Shown here in pieces: positions 29,470-34,901 of a stretch of 34,901 nt of DNA. The notes beneath the pieces are model-generated. The model did no database searches, was not told the origin of the DNA, and worked only from the letters and a program-made list of their open reading frames with translations. Made by a program: the position numbers and the translations under genes. Position 1 is the stretch's first letter. Each line of letters starts with the position of its first letter. The stretch is from the IMG/VR virus record IMGVR_UViG_3300043313_001987, positions 1 through 34,901 of that record; one strand, 5' to 3'. This DNA is from a virus.

Positions 29470-29485
29470 GCCATTCCTGTAGATT
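29456..29485 (+). promoter_or_regulatory. Repressor-integrase promoter (plus strand), probably leaderless
   Basis: TCGACA (29456-29461), an 18-bp spacer and TAGATT (29480-29485). The repressor ATG lies 7 bp past the -10, where transcription would begin, and no Shine-Dalgarno is present. This implies a leaderless mRNA, common in actinobacteria. A CCATTC/GAATGG inverted repeat (29471-29476, 29491-29496) flanks the -10. Confidence 0.6.
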
Positions 29486-29492
29486 CCCTAGA

Positions 29493-29972
29493 ATGGAAAC
29501 AGGCGCACCGATAGCCGAGCGGGTGGCGACGAACCTGCGCTACCTCAGACAGGCCAGAGAGATCACCCTGGCGAAGCTCAGCGAGCAGCTCGCCAAGCAG
29601 GGCCGACCGATGGGGATCAGCGCCCTGTCCAAGGTCGAGCTGGGCCAGCGTGGGATAGACGTCGACGACCTCGTCGCGTTCGCCGATGCGCTCGGGACGT
29701 CGGTCAGCGACCTGCTTGGCGATCCGGCAGCCCGCGGTCACGAGTTGGCGTACGACCTCGTCGCCGATCTGCGTACTCGGCTGTCGCTGAACGAGCGCGT
29801 TCGCCGGCAGCACGAAATCGCCGAAGCGGAGAAGTGGTCGGCGATCGTCGACTTCGCCGCTGAGGGCCCGGCGGAGCTCGAGGCCGTCTGCCTCAGCTTG
29901 CGGGAGCAGTTCAAGGACGAGGCGGCCCGGCTTATCGAGCAGCTCCGGGCCGACATGAAGGAGCAGAACTGA
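29493..29972 (+). CDS. XRE-family immunity repressor
   Basis: 159 residues from ATG 29493. The helix-turn-helix is at about 8-65: IAERVATNLRYLRQAREITLAKLSEQLAKQGRPMGISALSKVELGQRGIDVDDLVAFADALGTSVSDLLG, a typical XRE/Cro-CI fold. A charged helical C-terminal half (ADLRTRLSLNERVRRQHEIAEAEKW...LSLREQFKDEAARLIEQLRADMK) could mediate dimerisation. There is no LexA-like peptidase part, so induction would not follow RecA-triggered self-cleavage. The stop shares a base with the integrase start, so repressor and integrase are made from one message. Confidence 0.85.
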   Translation: METGAPIAERVATNLRYLRQAREITLAKLSEQLAKQGRPMGISALSKVELGQRGIDVDDLVAFADALGTSVSDLLGDPAARGHELAYDLVADLRTRLSLNERVRRQHEIAEAEKWSAIVDFAAEGPAELEAVCLSLREQFKDEAARLIEQLRADMKEQN

Positions 29973-31096
29973 TGGCCAGCATCGACAAGCGACCCAACGG
30001 CATGTTCCGAGCGCGGTGGCGGGAGTACCCGAACGGTCCGCAGCACACCAAGCAGTTCCGGCTGAAGAAGGACGCCACGGCGTTCCTGGTGCATGTCGAG
30101 CACCGGCTCATGAGCGGCACCTACACGACGCCGTCGGCCGGCCAGATGACGGTCGAGGCGTACTCGGAGGAGTGGACCAGGCGGAGGAGCTGGTCGCCGG
30201 CGACGCACGACAGGGTCGCCCGGGAACTGCGTCTGCACATCCTGCCCCGCCTGGGCGACCGACCACTCGCTAGCCTGCGCCGGCCGCACATCGAGGAGTG
30301 GGCCAAGGGCCTCCCGCTGGCGCCGTCGAGTGCACGGATGGTCTACGAGACGTTGTCGTCGATGCTGGCCTGTGCCGTGGATGACGAGCGCATCCCGCGG
30401 AACCCGGCCAAGGACGCCCGGCTGGCGCAGGCCGAGGTCGTGCCGTTCGTCCCGCTGGCTGTCGACCAGGTCCTCGGCGTCGCCCACACTGCGCCGGAGC
30501 ACATCCGAGCAGCGGTGGTGCTCGGAGCCGGCACCGGCCTGCGCCAGGGCGAGCTGTTCGGCTTGACCGTGGATCGGATCGACTTCATGCGGCGTGAGCT
30601 CCGGGTCGACCGTCAGCTCTGGTCGCCGGCAACGGGTCGGCCGTTCCTGAAGTCGCCGAAGTCGAAGAACAGCTACCGGACCATCGCCCTCAGCTCGCTC
30701 GTGGTCGACACGCTCGCCGCTCATCTGGCCAACTTCGGGACGGGCGACGAGGAGCTGTGGGACGAGGCCACGAAGTCCACCGGGCCGGTCGCCCTCGTCT
30801 TCCACATCGGCGGCCGGGCCGTGGTGCGGGCGATGGCGACGAAGTACATGAGGACATCGACCCAGCGGGCCGGCGTGGCCGGGACATGGCACGACCTGCG
30901 CCACCACCACGCCTCCGTTCTGCTCGCCGCCGGCGTGAACCCGGCCAAGGTGGCGGAGCGGCTCGGGCACGACCTGAAGACGCTCCTGACGACCTACGCC
31001 CACGTCATGCCGAAGGACGACGACCGGGTCCGGAGCATCGTTGACGAGACCCTCGGCGTTTCAGCTGAGGACTGGTTGAGGACTAGGACGGTTTGA
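29972..31096 (+). CDS. int: Tyrosine site-specific integrase
   Basis: 374 residues. The N-terminus (SIDKRPNGMFRARWREYPNGPQHTKQFRLKKDATAFL) is an arm-binding AP2-like domain. A SAM-like core-binding domain spans about 60-150 (TVEAYSEEWTRRRSWSPATHD...). Catalytic residues are present: R191 in GAGTGLRQGELFGL, the KSPKSKNSYR lysine region (about 230), H307 and R310 in HDLRHHH, H333 in LGHD and nucleophile Y342 in TYAHV. attP follows immediately at 31064-31320. The 3' end of the gene itself carries two arm repeats. Confidence 0.95.
   Translation: MASIDKRPNGMFRARWREYPNGPQHTKQFRLKKDATAFLVHVEHRLMSGTYTTPSAGQMTVEAYSEEWTRRRSWSPATHDRVARELRLHILPRLGDRPLASLRRPHIEEWAKGLPLAPSSARMVYETLSSMLACAVDDERIPRNPAKDARLAQAEVVPFVPLAVDQVLGVAHTAPEHIRAAVVLGAGTGLRQGELFGLTVDRIDFMRRELRVDRQLWSPATGRPFLKSPKSKNSYRTIALSSLVVDTLAAHLANFGTGDEELWDEATKSTGPVALVFHIGGRAVVRAMATKYMRTSTQRAGVAGTWHDLRHHHASVLLAAGVNPAKVAERLGHDLKTLLTTYAHVMPKDDDRVRSIVDETLGVSAEDWLRTRTV
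31064..31086 (+). repeat. attP left arm repeats (two 11-bp tandem copies)
   Basis: GCTGAGGACTG then GTTGAGGACTA in tandem with an 11-bp period, inside the last codons of integrase. The same pair occurs in the same orientation at 31298-31320. This is the layout of integrase arm-type sites. Confidence 0.75.
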
Positions 31097-31100
31097 ACCG

Positions 31101-31190
31101 ATGAACGAGCAGAGCGTTTCCGCAGGTCAGAGCCGCAGAAGGGTCGTGCACATCGTCCCGCACACCCACTGGGATCGGGAGTGGTGGCCG
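31101..31190 (+). pseudogene. 5' fragment of a GH38 alpha-mannosidase gene (attP core region)
   Basis: ATG 31101, 4 bp after the integrase stop, begins MNEQSVSAGQSRRR and continues VVHIVPHTHWDREWW. HIVPHTHWDREW is the diagnostic N-terminal motif of glycoside hydrolase family 38 (His and Asp bind the active-site zinc). Similarity then stops and the frame runs on as unrelated sequence to 31313. The phage thus carries the first 30 or so codons of a host gene. On integration these would be joined to the rest of it. Confidence 0.75.
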
Positions 31191-31297
31191 CCACTAAGCA
31201 GCCTGGACTTTTCGCCCGGTATGGTCGGTTTGTCCAGCACATTCACCTGTCGTCGTCTCGCATTCGCTCTTGTCGTCAATCATCAGTTTGCGACATT

Positions 31298-31320
31298 GCT
31301 GAGGACTGGCTGAGGACTGG
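31298..31320 (+). repeat. attP right arm repeats (two 11-bp tandem copies)
   Basis: GCTGAGGACTG occurs twice in tandem (31298-31308, 31309-31319), matching the pair at 31064-31086 in sequence, spacing and orientation. It lies 4 bp before the probable -10 of the next gene, so integrase binding could also repress that gene. Confidence 0.75.
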
Positions 31321-31337
31321 ATCTACGATCTGCGCCT

Positions 31338-31586
31338 ATGCCTCATGAGGAGCGGATTGGTCCGGGTGTGGCGCCGGGTGGGTTGGTGTTCCGGGTGTCG
31401 TCGTTCGATGGGTCGGTGTTGGCCGAGGAGCGGGTGACGGTGGCGAACGCCGGCCGGGTGGAGGAGATCGCCGGCCGGCACGGCGACCTCGCCGCCGCTC
31501 ATGCCCGGCCGGGTCGGCCGACGTACACGCACATCTACGACGGCGATTCGGGGGTGTGCGTGAAGACGGTGGTCGTCGGAGGATGA
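31338..31586 (+). CDS. Small hypothetical protein, lysogeny-side accessory gene
   Basis: 82 residues from ATG 31338. There is no Shine-Dalgarno. A TACGAT box (31324-31329) ends 8 bp before the ATG, so a leaderless transcript is likely. The protein is beta-rich: GGLVFRVSSFDGSVLAEERVTVANAGRVEEIAGRHGDLAAAHARPGRPTYTHIYDGDSGVCVKTVVV. This looks like a small alpha/beta fold with a helix between strands. Function unknown. After integration it would lie at one prophage end and may be expressed from the lysogen. Confidence 0.65.
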   Translation: MPHEERIGPGVAPGGLVFRVSSFDGSVLAEERVTVANAGRVEEIAGRHGDLAAAHARPGRPTYTHIYDGDSGVCVKTVVVGG

Positions 31587-31649
31587 GTGCAGCGCCGGGC
31601 CCGCTGAGGTGTAGACGGGTCCGTGTACGGGTTGGGGAGGATGCATGTG

Positions 31650-31685
31650 CGGACGGGCCGCTCGTGCGGGGGCGGCCCGTCCGCG
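31650..31685 (+). terminator. Perfect 13-bp GC hairpin between accessory genes
   Basis: GCGGACGGGCCGC (31650-31662) and GCGGCCCGTCCGC (31673-31685) pair perfectly around 10 nt. No U-tract follows, but high-GC actinobacterial terminators often lack one. It lies in the 184-bp gap after the 82-residue gene. Confidence 0.6.
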
Positions 31686-31770
31686 GATGTTCGCGACGTT
31701 CCGGCCGGGACCGTCCCTACAAAGGGGGGTCGGTCGGGCGGACAATCTCAGTGGTGGTTACGCTCGGCGT

Positions 31771-31965
31771 ATGAGGCGATCGACGTTCCTGTTCGCGATG
31801 CCGAGGTGGTTCGAGGGTCTGGCCCGGATCGTTGATCTGGGTTCGACGTTCGATCAGTACAACGTGGCGTCGTCGCCGGGGGAGGCTGATGCCCGGGCGC
31901 TTGCTCAGGATTGGGCGGCGGTCGGGGATGATCTGCGGGTGGCGATGCGCCGCTTCGGGGCGTAG
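31771..31965 (+). CDS. Small hypothetical protein
   Basis: 64 residues: RRSTFLFAMPRWFEGLARIVDLGSTFDQYNVASSPGEADARALAQDWAAVGDDLRVAMRRF. TACGCT (31759-31764) ends 6 bp before the ATG and no Shine-Dalgarno is visible, again pointing to a leaderless message. ARIVDLGSTFDQYN..SP.EAD..AL..DW..VG.DL..A is a pattern of small phage/prophage proteins of unknown role. Confidence 0.7.
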   Translation: MRRSTFLFAMPRWFEGLARIVDLGSTFDQYNVASSPGEADARALAQDWAAVGDDLRVAMRRFGA

Positions 31966-32042
31966 CCCTGGCCGAGGACGGGTCGGGCGAATCAGGCGGA
32001 GACGAGATCGAAGCGCACGGTGGACCGCGCGACGGGGCGGCC

Positions 32043-32465
32043 ATGGACGGGTTCTCGGCTGCGTTCATCGAGGCGGCGAGTTGGGAGGGTCCGCTTCCTC
32101 ATCCGGCGCACTTGGCGCAGTACGAGGCGGCGTGCCCGGGGGCGGCGCAGGAGATCATCGACTTGTTGAAGCGTCAGGCGGCGCATCGGCAGGAGCTCGA
32201 GCTGATGGTGGTTCGGGGGAACGATCGCCGGGCGTCGCATGGTCTGTACATCGCCGGGTTTCTGGCGACGCTGGTTGTGGTCGCCGGGGTCTGGTTGATC
32301 TCGACCGGTCGGGGCGTCGCGGGGTTGGCGTTGCTGTTGAGCGAGATGGCGGTGTTGGCGGGGGTGTTCGTGTACGGCAAGTCGGATCAGCGTCGGGAGC
32401 GGTTGGAGAAGGCGAAGCTGATGGCCGGTCCTTCGCAGCCCGAGCTCCCGTTCCCGCCGAGCTGA
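32043..32465 (+). CDS. DUF2335-type membrane protein
   Basis: 140 residues. LPHPAHLAQYEAACPGAAQEIIDLLKRQAAHRQELELMVVRGNDRRASHGLYIAGFLATLVVVAGVWLISTGRGVAGLALLLSEMAVLAGVFVYGKSDQRRE matches the DUF2335 pattern. That pattern is an L..Y....PG....I..M...Q..HR..LE helix followed by two TM segments (about 66-85 and 90-110) and a GK....R.. end. The family is frequent in prophages and membrane-associated accessory loci. No function is established. Position beside attP suggests expression in lysogens. Confidence 0.85.
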   Translation: MDGFSAAFIEAASWEGPLPHPAHLAQYEAACPGAAQEIIDLLKRQAAHRQELELMVVRGNDRRASHGLYIAGFLATLVVVAGVWLISTGRGVAGLALLLSEMAVLAGVFVYGKSDQRRERLEKAKLMAGPSQPELPFPPS

Positions 32466-32710
32466 TGCCGCTGCCGGATGATTGGCTTGGCCGGCCGGGG
32501 ATCAATGACGTGTCGGACATGGCGGACGGCGACCCCGCGCGATGTGTCGCGCGGCGTGGCGAGCTCGTCTGCAACCGGCCGGCTGGCCATGACGCGGTCG
32601 GCTTCGGTCACTACGACGCGGCGACTCGGTCGGTGTGGTGGCCGGAGTCGGGGGTGCGGGGGTCGAGCTTCCACGAGGGCCTGGTCGACGAGTCCGGGCC
32701 CGGTTCATGA
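32465..32710 (+). CDS. Hypothetical protein coupled to the DUF2335 gene
   Basis: 81 residues from ATG 32465, sharing one base with the DUF2335 stop (TGATG). ARCVARRGELVCNRPAGHDAVGFGHYDAATRSVWWPE resembles a short C...G..C..P.GH...H.D zinc-like motif common in actinophage small proteins. No known function. A weak dyad (ATTCGC/GCGAAT, 32710-32733) follows in the 56-bp gap between the two converging gene runs. Confidence 0.65.
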   Translation: MPLPDDWLGRPGINDVSDMADGDPARCVARRGELVCNRPAGHDAVGFGHYDAATRSVWWPESGVRGSSFHEGLVDESGPGS

Positions 32711-32766
32711 TTCGCAAATCTTGAACCGCGAATGAGGTCGCGATGATCCCTTGACGGAACGCTGCT

Positions 32767-33081
32767 TTATCGGCTGCAAGCATCTCGGTCAGCGACGGCG
32801 TCGGCGACCTCGGACACTGTGCCGTGGCGCTGCACCCAGGCCATCACTTCCCGAGCCGACTCCCGGTAGGTGCGGCCGCCGTCCGGGTCGCCCATCTGCC
32901 CACACCAGTGGGCGTGGTCCTCAAGGTGTCCGATCCCACCGAGCGCCTCGCGAACCATGCACTCGTTGTGTGCCGGTCGGCCGTTGCACCGCGCCTGGTC
33001 GGCGCCGTTCGGCGGGACGTAATCGGGTTCGACGGGCTCACCGCACAGGGCACATCCGTCATGGCTCATCGGGTCGATCAT
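32767..33081 (-). CDS. Hypothetical Cys/His-rich phage protein
   Basis: 104 residues from ATG 33081 (AAGGGAG 6 nt upstream). SHDGCALCGEPVEPDYVPPNGADQARCNGRPAHNECMVREALGGIGHLEDHAHWCG has CxxC, then C, HxxC and a later HxHxxC, likely a zinc site. A helix (ESAREVMAWVQRHGTVSEVADAVAD) closes it. The RP.H..CM.R...GG..H......C pattern is common in actinophage late regions, with unknown function. It is the last gene of the late minus run. Confidence 0.72.
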   Translation of the reverse strand: MIDPMSHDGCALCGEPVEPDYVPPNGADQARCNGRPAHNECMVREALGGIGHLEDHAHWCGQMGDPDGGRTYRESAREVMAWVQRHGTVSEVADAVADRDACSR

Positions 33082-33112
33082 CGGCGGCTCCCTTCGGTTG
33101 ACATAAGCCTGA

Positions 33113-33481
33113 TTACCGGCCGAGGTCCGGGTCGTCGATCTCGTGGAGGTGGAAGGTCGTGTCGTGCAGCGCGACGTACTCATCGGGGGGCGGTAGGAGC
33201 ATGGCGACGGTGATGTCGTCGGGGAGCAGCTCGTAGCGGGCGTGGGCGATCTCGTCCCAGGCGGGGTAGCGGCCGGCGGAGCGGAAGCTGTTCGGCCGGT
33301 GCGAGATCGACAGGTGCCAGCCGGGCGGCTCCTGGGCCACGAACGCGCTGAGGGTCCCGTCGTGGACCCGACGTCGGAAGGCGACGGCCACGATGTCGCC
33401 CATGGTCAGGTCATGGTCGGGGTCGCGTTCCCACGGCGAACGCTGGTTGGTGAGCGGCCTGGGACCGGACGACTGGCTCAC
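33113..33481 (-). CDS. Hypothetical protein
   Basis: 122 residues from GTG 33481, chosen because it overlaps the previous TGA by 4 nt. ATG 33403 would give 96 residues and fits the better-conserved-looking part. The sequence TMGDIVAVAFRRRVHDGTLSAFVAQEPPGWHLSISHRP is followed by RYPAWDEIAHARYELLPDDITVAMLLPPPDEYVALHDTTFHLHEI. HLSISHR.....RYP.WDEI..ARY.L.P.D..MA..LPPP..YVN.H...FHL.EI is a recurrent actinophage pattern of unknown function. Confidence 0.7.
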   Translation of the reverse strand: MSQSSGPRPLTNQRSPWERDPDHDLTMGDIVAVAFRRRVHDGTLSAFVAQEPPGWHLSISHRPNSFRSAGRYPAWDEIAHARYELLPDDITVAMLLPPPDEYVALHDTTFHLHEIDDPDLGR

Positions 33482-33771
33482 CACTGGATGTACTCCTGGG
33501 TGGGGTCGCCGTCGCGGCGTCGGCGGCCGGTGCCGTCGTGGGCGCGGTGCCAGCCGGTCGGTTCGATCACGTCGTCGTAGACCTCGAGCCACTGGGCGAG
33601 CGCCTTGTACACGGCGTCGTGGCCGGCGTAGTGCCAGGACCGGTCGTAGAAGCCGGCGCCGACCCGGCCGATGCTCAGCTGGTAGCAGCCCCACAGGAGG
33701 GGTTGGACGGTCCATTGCTGGCCGTCGGGGAGCAGCCCGGACAGGACGCCGATGTCAGGGTCGGTGGTCAT
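33478..33771 (-). CDS. Hypothetical protein
   Basis: 97 residues: SGLLPDGQQWTVQPLLWGCYQLSIGRVGAGFYDRSWHYAGHDAVYKALAQWLEVYDDVIEPTGWHRAHDGTGRRRRDGDPTQEYIQW. Trp/Tyr-rich N-terminal strands, a central helix and an R/D-rich tail with a P.GW.R....RRR.DGDP..E....  pattern. It overlaps the previous gene by 17 bp and the next by 4. No known function. Confidence 0.68.
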   Translation of the reverse strand: MTTDPDIGVLSGLLPDGQQWTVQPLLWGCYQLSIGRVGAGFYDRSWHYAGHDAVYKALAQWLEVYDDVIEPTGWHRAHDGTGRRRRDGDPTQEYIQW

Positions 33772-34117
33772 GGCGGGGCAAAGTACCCGAACGGTCCGGG
33801 CTGTGCGTCGGGTACCGCGGCCGGTGGCGGTCCGGTTGCGTGGTGAGGTCGGCGACGATCTGGTGGTGGCCGGCGGTGGCCTGGTCGCGGGTGGCGTAGC
33901 GTTCGGTGTGGCCGTGCCAGGCGCCGGGCCCGGTGACGAGGGTCTCGTAGATGAGTGGCGGCCCGGTCGGGGTGAGCCGGTCGTCGATCCCGACCCACAG
34001 GGTGGCGACGTGGTGACCGGTGGGGGTGTCGGTGTCGGCGACGACGCCTTCGGTCGGGTAGCGGGCGACGTACTCGGCCATGGTGATGTCTCGGCCGTCG
34101 GGGTCGTAGATGATCAC
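33755..34117 (-). CDS. Hypothetical protein
   Basis: 120 residues from GTG 34117, preceded by GGGAGG 4 nt upstream. A GTG four codons earlier is less likely. IIYDPDGRDITMAEYVARYPTEGVVADTDTPTGHHVATLWVGIDDRLTPTGPPLIYETLVTGPGAWHGHTERYATRDQATAGHHQIVADL has the W.G.D....GPP.I.ET.V......W....Y.T...A..GH...V pattern seen in small phage proteins of unknown role. The C-terminal tail is basic and Pro-rich. The 163 bp upstream hold a hairpin (34248-34278) and no gene I can support. Confidence 0.7.
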   Translation of the reverse strand: MIIYDPDGRDITMAEYVARYPTEGVVADTDTPTGHHVATLWVGIDDRLTPTGPPLIYETLVTGPGAWHGHTERYATRDQATAGHHQIVADLTTQPDRHRPRYPTHSPDRSGTLPRHDHRP

Positions 34118-34247
34118 GGTGCCTCCCACTGTCGGGGTACGGCCGGCCCGTGACCTCCCGGCTGTTGGCGTCGGTTGGGCGGGAACCGTTGGTTAGGCCG
34201 GCCGGTGCGCAAAGTTGCTTGCATGTCCGGGTCGGGGCGCGACGAAC

Positions 34248-34278
34248 GGACCGCCCCAGCACATGAGCGGGGCGGTCC
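34248..34278 (-). terminator. 10-bp hairpin after the lysis-region membrane gene
   Basis: GGACCGCCCC (34248-34257) and GGGGCGGTCC (34269-34278) pair perfectly with an 11-nt loop, beginning 3 bases past the stop of the 47-residue gene on the minus strand. No U-tract. Position and stem strength fit a terminator for the lysis transcript. Confidence 0.6.
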
Positions 34279-34280
34279 AT

Positions 34281-34424
34281 TCACCCTTCCGACCGTCGGC
34301 TGGCCTGGCGAGAGGCTCGACGCCGGCGGCGGTCCCGGACCAGTCTGGCACCGGTGACCGCGACGAGGGTCCATCCGGCGACGGTGCAGGCCAGCGCCGC
34401 GACGGTCACCTGCAGGTCGGTCAC
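34281..34424 (-). CDS. Very small membrane protein in the lysis region
   Basis: 47 residues from GTG 34424, overlapping the previous TGA by 4 nt (GTGA). A short N-terminal tail, one TM segment (about 6-28, VTVAALACTVAGWTLVAVTGARL) and a strongly basic C-terminus (RDRRRRRASRQASRRSEG). The positive-inside rule would place the tail in the cytoplasm. One-TM proteins with basic tails next to endolysin genes can be holins or pinholins, or Rz-like in other hosts. This one is unassigned. Confidence 0.5.
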   Translation of the reverse strand: MTDLQVTVAALACTVAGWTLVAVTGARLVRDRRRRRASRQASRRSEG

Positions 34425-34507
34425 CGGTCGGGTGGCCGGGTGATCCAGGCGTAGGCGAACACCACGGCGGCGGCGGCGATCACGACCGCGGCGATGACGT
34501 CGTTCAT
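34421..34507 (-). CDS. Putative 28-residue membrane peptide
   Basis: MNDVIAAVVIAAAAVVFAYA then WITRPPDR: one hydrophobic helix and a short basic end. ATG 34507 follows the endolysin stop by 22 bp, and its TGA overlaps the next start by 4 nt. The ribosome site is weak. Reality rests on the coupling and the hydrophobic profile only. Confidence 0.4.
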   Translation of the reverse strand: MNDVIAAVVIAAAAVVFAYAWITRPPDR

Positions 34508-34529
34508 CCGGCCGCCGTCCGGATGGTTG

Positions 34530-34901
34530 CTACTGGTCGCCCGGGTTCGCTTCGGCGTCGACCTTGCGGATCGCCGCCTGGACGTCGGGGTGACCGTAGA
34601 GGGCGAGGATCTGTCGGAGCTTCAGGTTGTTGCCGGAATCGAGGAGTTCACTGAACAGATACTTGACCCGGAAGAAGATGCTTCGGTTCCGGGTGTCGTC
34701 GTCGACGCCGTGGATGGACGTCTCGAGGCGTATGCACCGCTTGTGGGTGTCCTCGGCCATCATCTTGGCGGAGGCGGCGTACTCCTCGGCCTTCCGCATC
34801 CGGGTGAGGAGCTCTCGTTGTTCGGCGTCGGTCAGTGCGGACATGAAGTCGTCTCCTCGGTTGGTGATCCCCCAGGGGGAGGTCGAGTCGTAGGCGGCGG
34901 C
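34530..34901 (-). CDS. Endolysin C-terminal part, with internal start at 34844
   Basis: Continues the frame that begins at 431 (34837-34901 repeats 1-65). The last 104 residues (MSALTDAEQRELLTRMRKAEEYAASAKMMAEDTHKRC...) are helical, with RSIFFRVKYLFSELLDSGNNLKLRQILALYGHPDVQAAIRK. They probably form a wall-binding or oligomerising domain. ATG 34844 is preceded by GAGGAG with about 8 nt spacing, an excellent ribosome site for an in-frame codon. A separate 104-residue product may therefore be made. No peptidase residues are in this part. Confidence 0.75.
   Translation of the reverse strand, partial: AAAYDSTSPWGITNRGDDFMSALTDAEQRELLTRMRKAEEYAASAKMMAEDTHKRCIRLETSIHGVDDDTRNRSIFFRVKYLFSELLDSGNNLKLRQILALYGHPDVQAAIRKVDAEANPGDQ
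34837..34901. repeat. Terminal direct repeat marking a circular genome (right copy)
   Basis: Identical to bases 1-65; see that entry. The unique sequence ends at 34836. Confidence 0.95.

Larger units (their letters stand above)
31064..31320 (+). other. attP: Phage attachment site attP
   Basis: The region lies between two pairs of identical 11-bp repeats, directly behind integrase. Inside it is the 5' end of a GH38 alpha-mannosidase gene (31101 to about 31185), best explained as the core shared with the host attB. A near-palindrome AGTGGTGGCCGCCACT (31180-31195, 14 of 16 positions symmetric) lies where the similarity ends and may be the core-type binding pair for strand exchange. The exact crossover cannot be fixed without the host sequence. 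Confidence 0.75.

Noticed and set aside
31101-31313. Complete small gene after integrase
   Set aside because: Only the first 30 codons resemble a protein family (GH38), and the rest of the frame is unlike protein. It is better read as the attP core with a gene fragment.
31832-32710. Long plus-strand frame of nearly 300 codons
   Set aside because: It overlaps the 64-residue and DUF2335 genes in another frame and is Arg/Gly low-complexity. Only its last part, from ATG 32465, looks real and is called separately.
32767-32774. GCCGATAA on the minus strand as a FliA/WhiG-type -10 element
   Set aside because: It is formed by the last codons and stop of the 104-residue gene, no TAAA-like -35 lies upstream at the right distance, and no minus gene follows closely.
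1-34901. 65-bp end repeat as a mobile-element or physical terminal repeat
   Set aside because: A reading frame runs through the join without disturbance, which fits an assembly circle. A physical terminal repeat cannot be excluded but has no support here.

Overview
The window is a complete, circularly permuted temperate siphovirus genome (about 34.8 kb, high GC) of an actinobacterial host. The first 65 bases recur exactly as the last 65 (1-65 = 34837-34901), and the endolysin frame runs straight through that join, so the unit length is about 34,836 bp and the repeat is an assembly-circle overlap. Actinobacterial signs are the very high GC, frequent GTG/TTG starts, a WhiB-family regulator, a FliA/WhiG-like sigma factor, an actinobacterial-type DnaA box (TTGTCCACA) and promoters that predict leaderless mRNAs.

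Layout. Nearly all genes are on the minus strand, so each transcript reads from high to low coordinates. The lysogeny switch is at 29.2-31.1 kb: a MerR/excisionase-like gene (-) diverges from an XRE repressor plus tyrosine integrase (+), with an operator palindrome and two overlapping promoters between them. attP lies just after integrase and is flanked by two pairs of 11-bp arm repeats. Its centre carries the 5' end of a GH38 alpha-mannosidase gene, the probable host target. A few plus-strand accessory genes follow (31.3-32.7 kb).

The early minus operon (29.4 to about 18.7 kb) holds small DNA-binding proteins, a recombination module (Mu Gam-like protein, ERF annealase), a WhiB-winged-helix fusion, a SWIM protein, the sigma factor, two membrane proteins and a replication initiator with iterons and a DnaA box. 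Polymerase, primase and helicase genes are not seen, so replication probably borrows the host replisome.

The late minus operon (18.5 kb to 1, wrapping to 34.5 kb) holds a collagen-like fibre group, HNH endonuclease, small and large terminase, portal, MuF-like protein, scaffold, P22-type coat, head-tail connectors, major tail protein, frameshifted tail chaperones, tape measure, minor tail proteins, a GT32-type glycosyltransferase, holin candidates and an M15-like endolysin with a probable internal start. Small membrane proteins and unknown genes follow (34.5-32.8 kb).

The most unusual element is at 27023-27735, inside the recombination module. It is 713 bp built entirely of degenerate pentanucleotides (GGCNN on the coding strand), punctuated every 8-14 units by a 4-base unit that shifts the register by one. 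A single-block version sits at 25802-25884. Both begin with the same leader at the stop codon of the gene before, and both carry an open frame that overlaps the neighbouring genes by 4 nt at each end.
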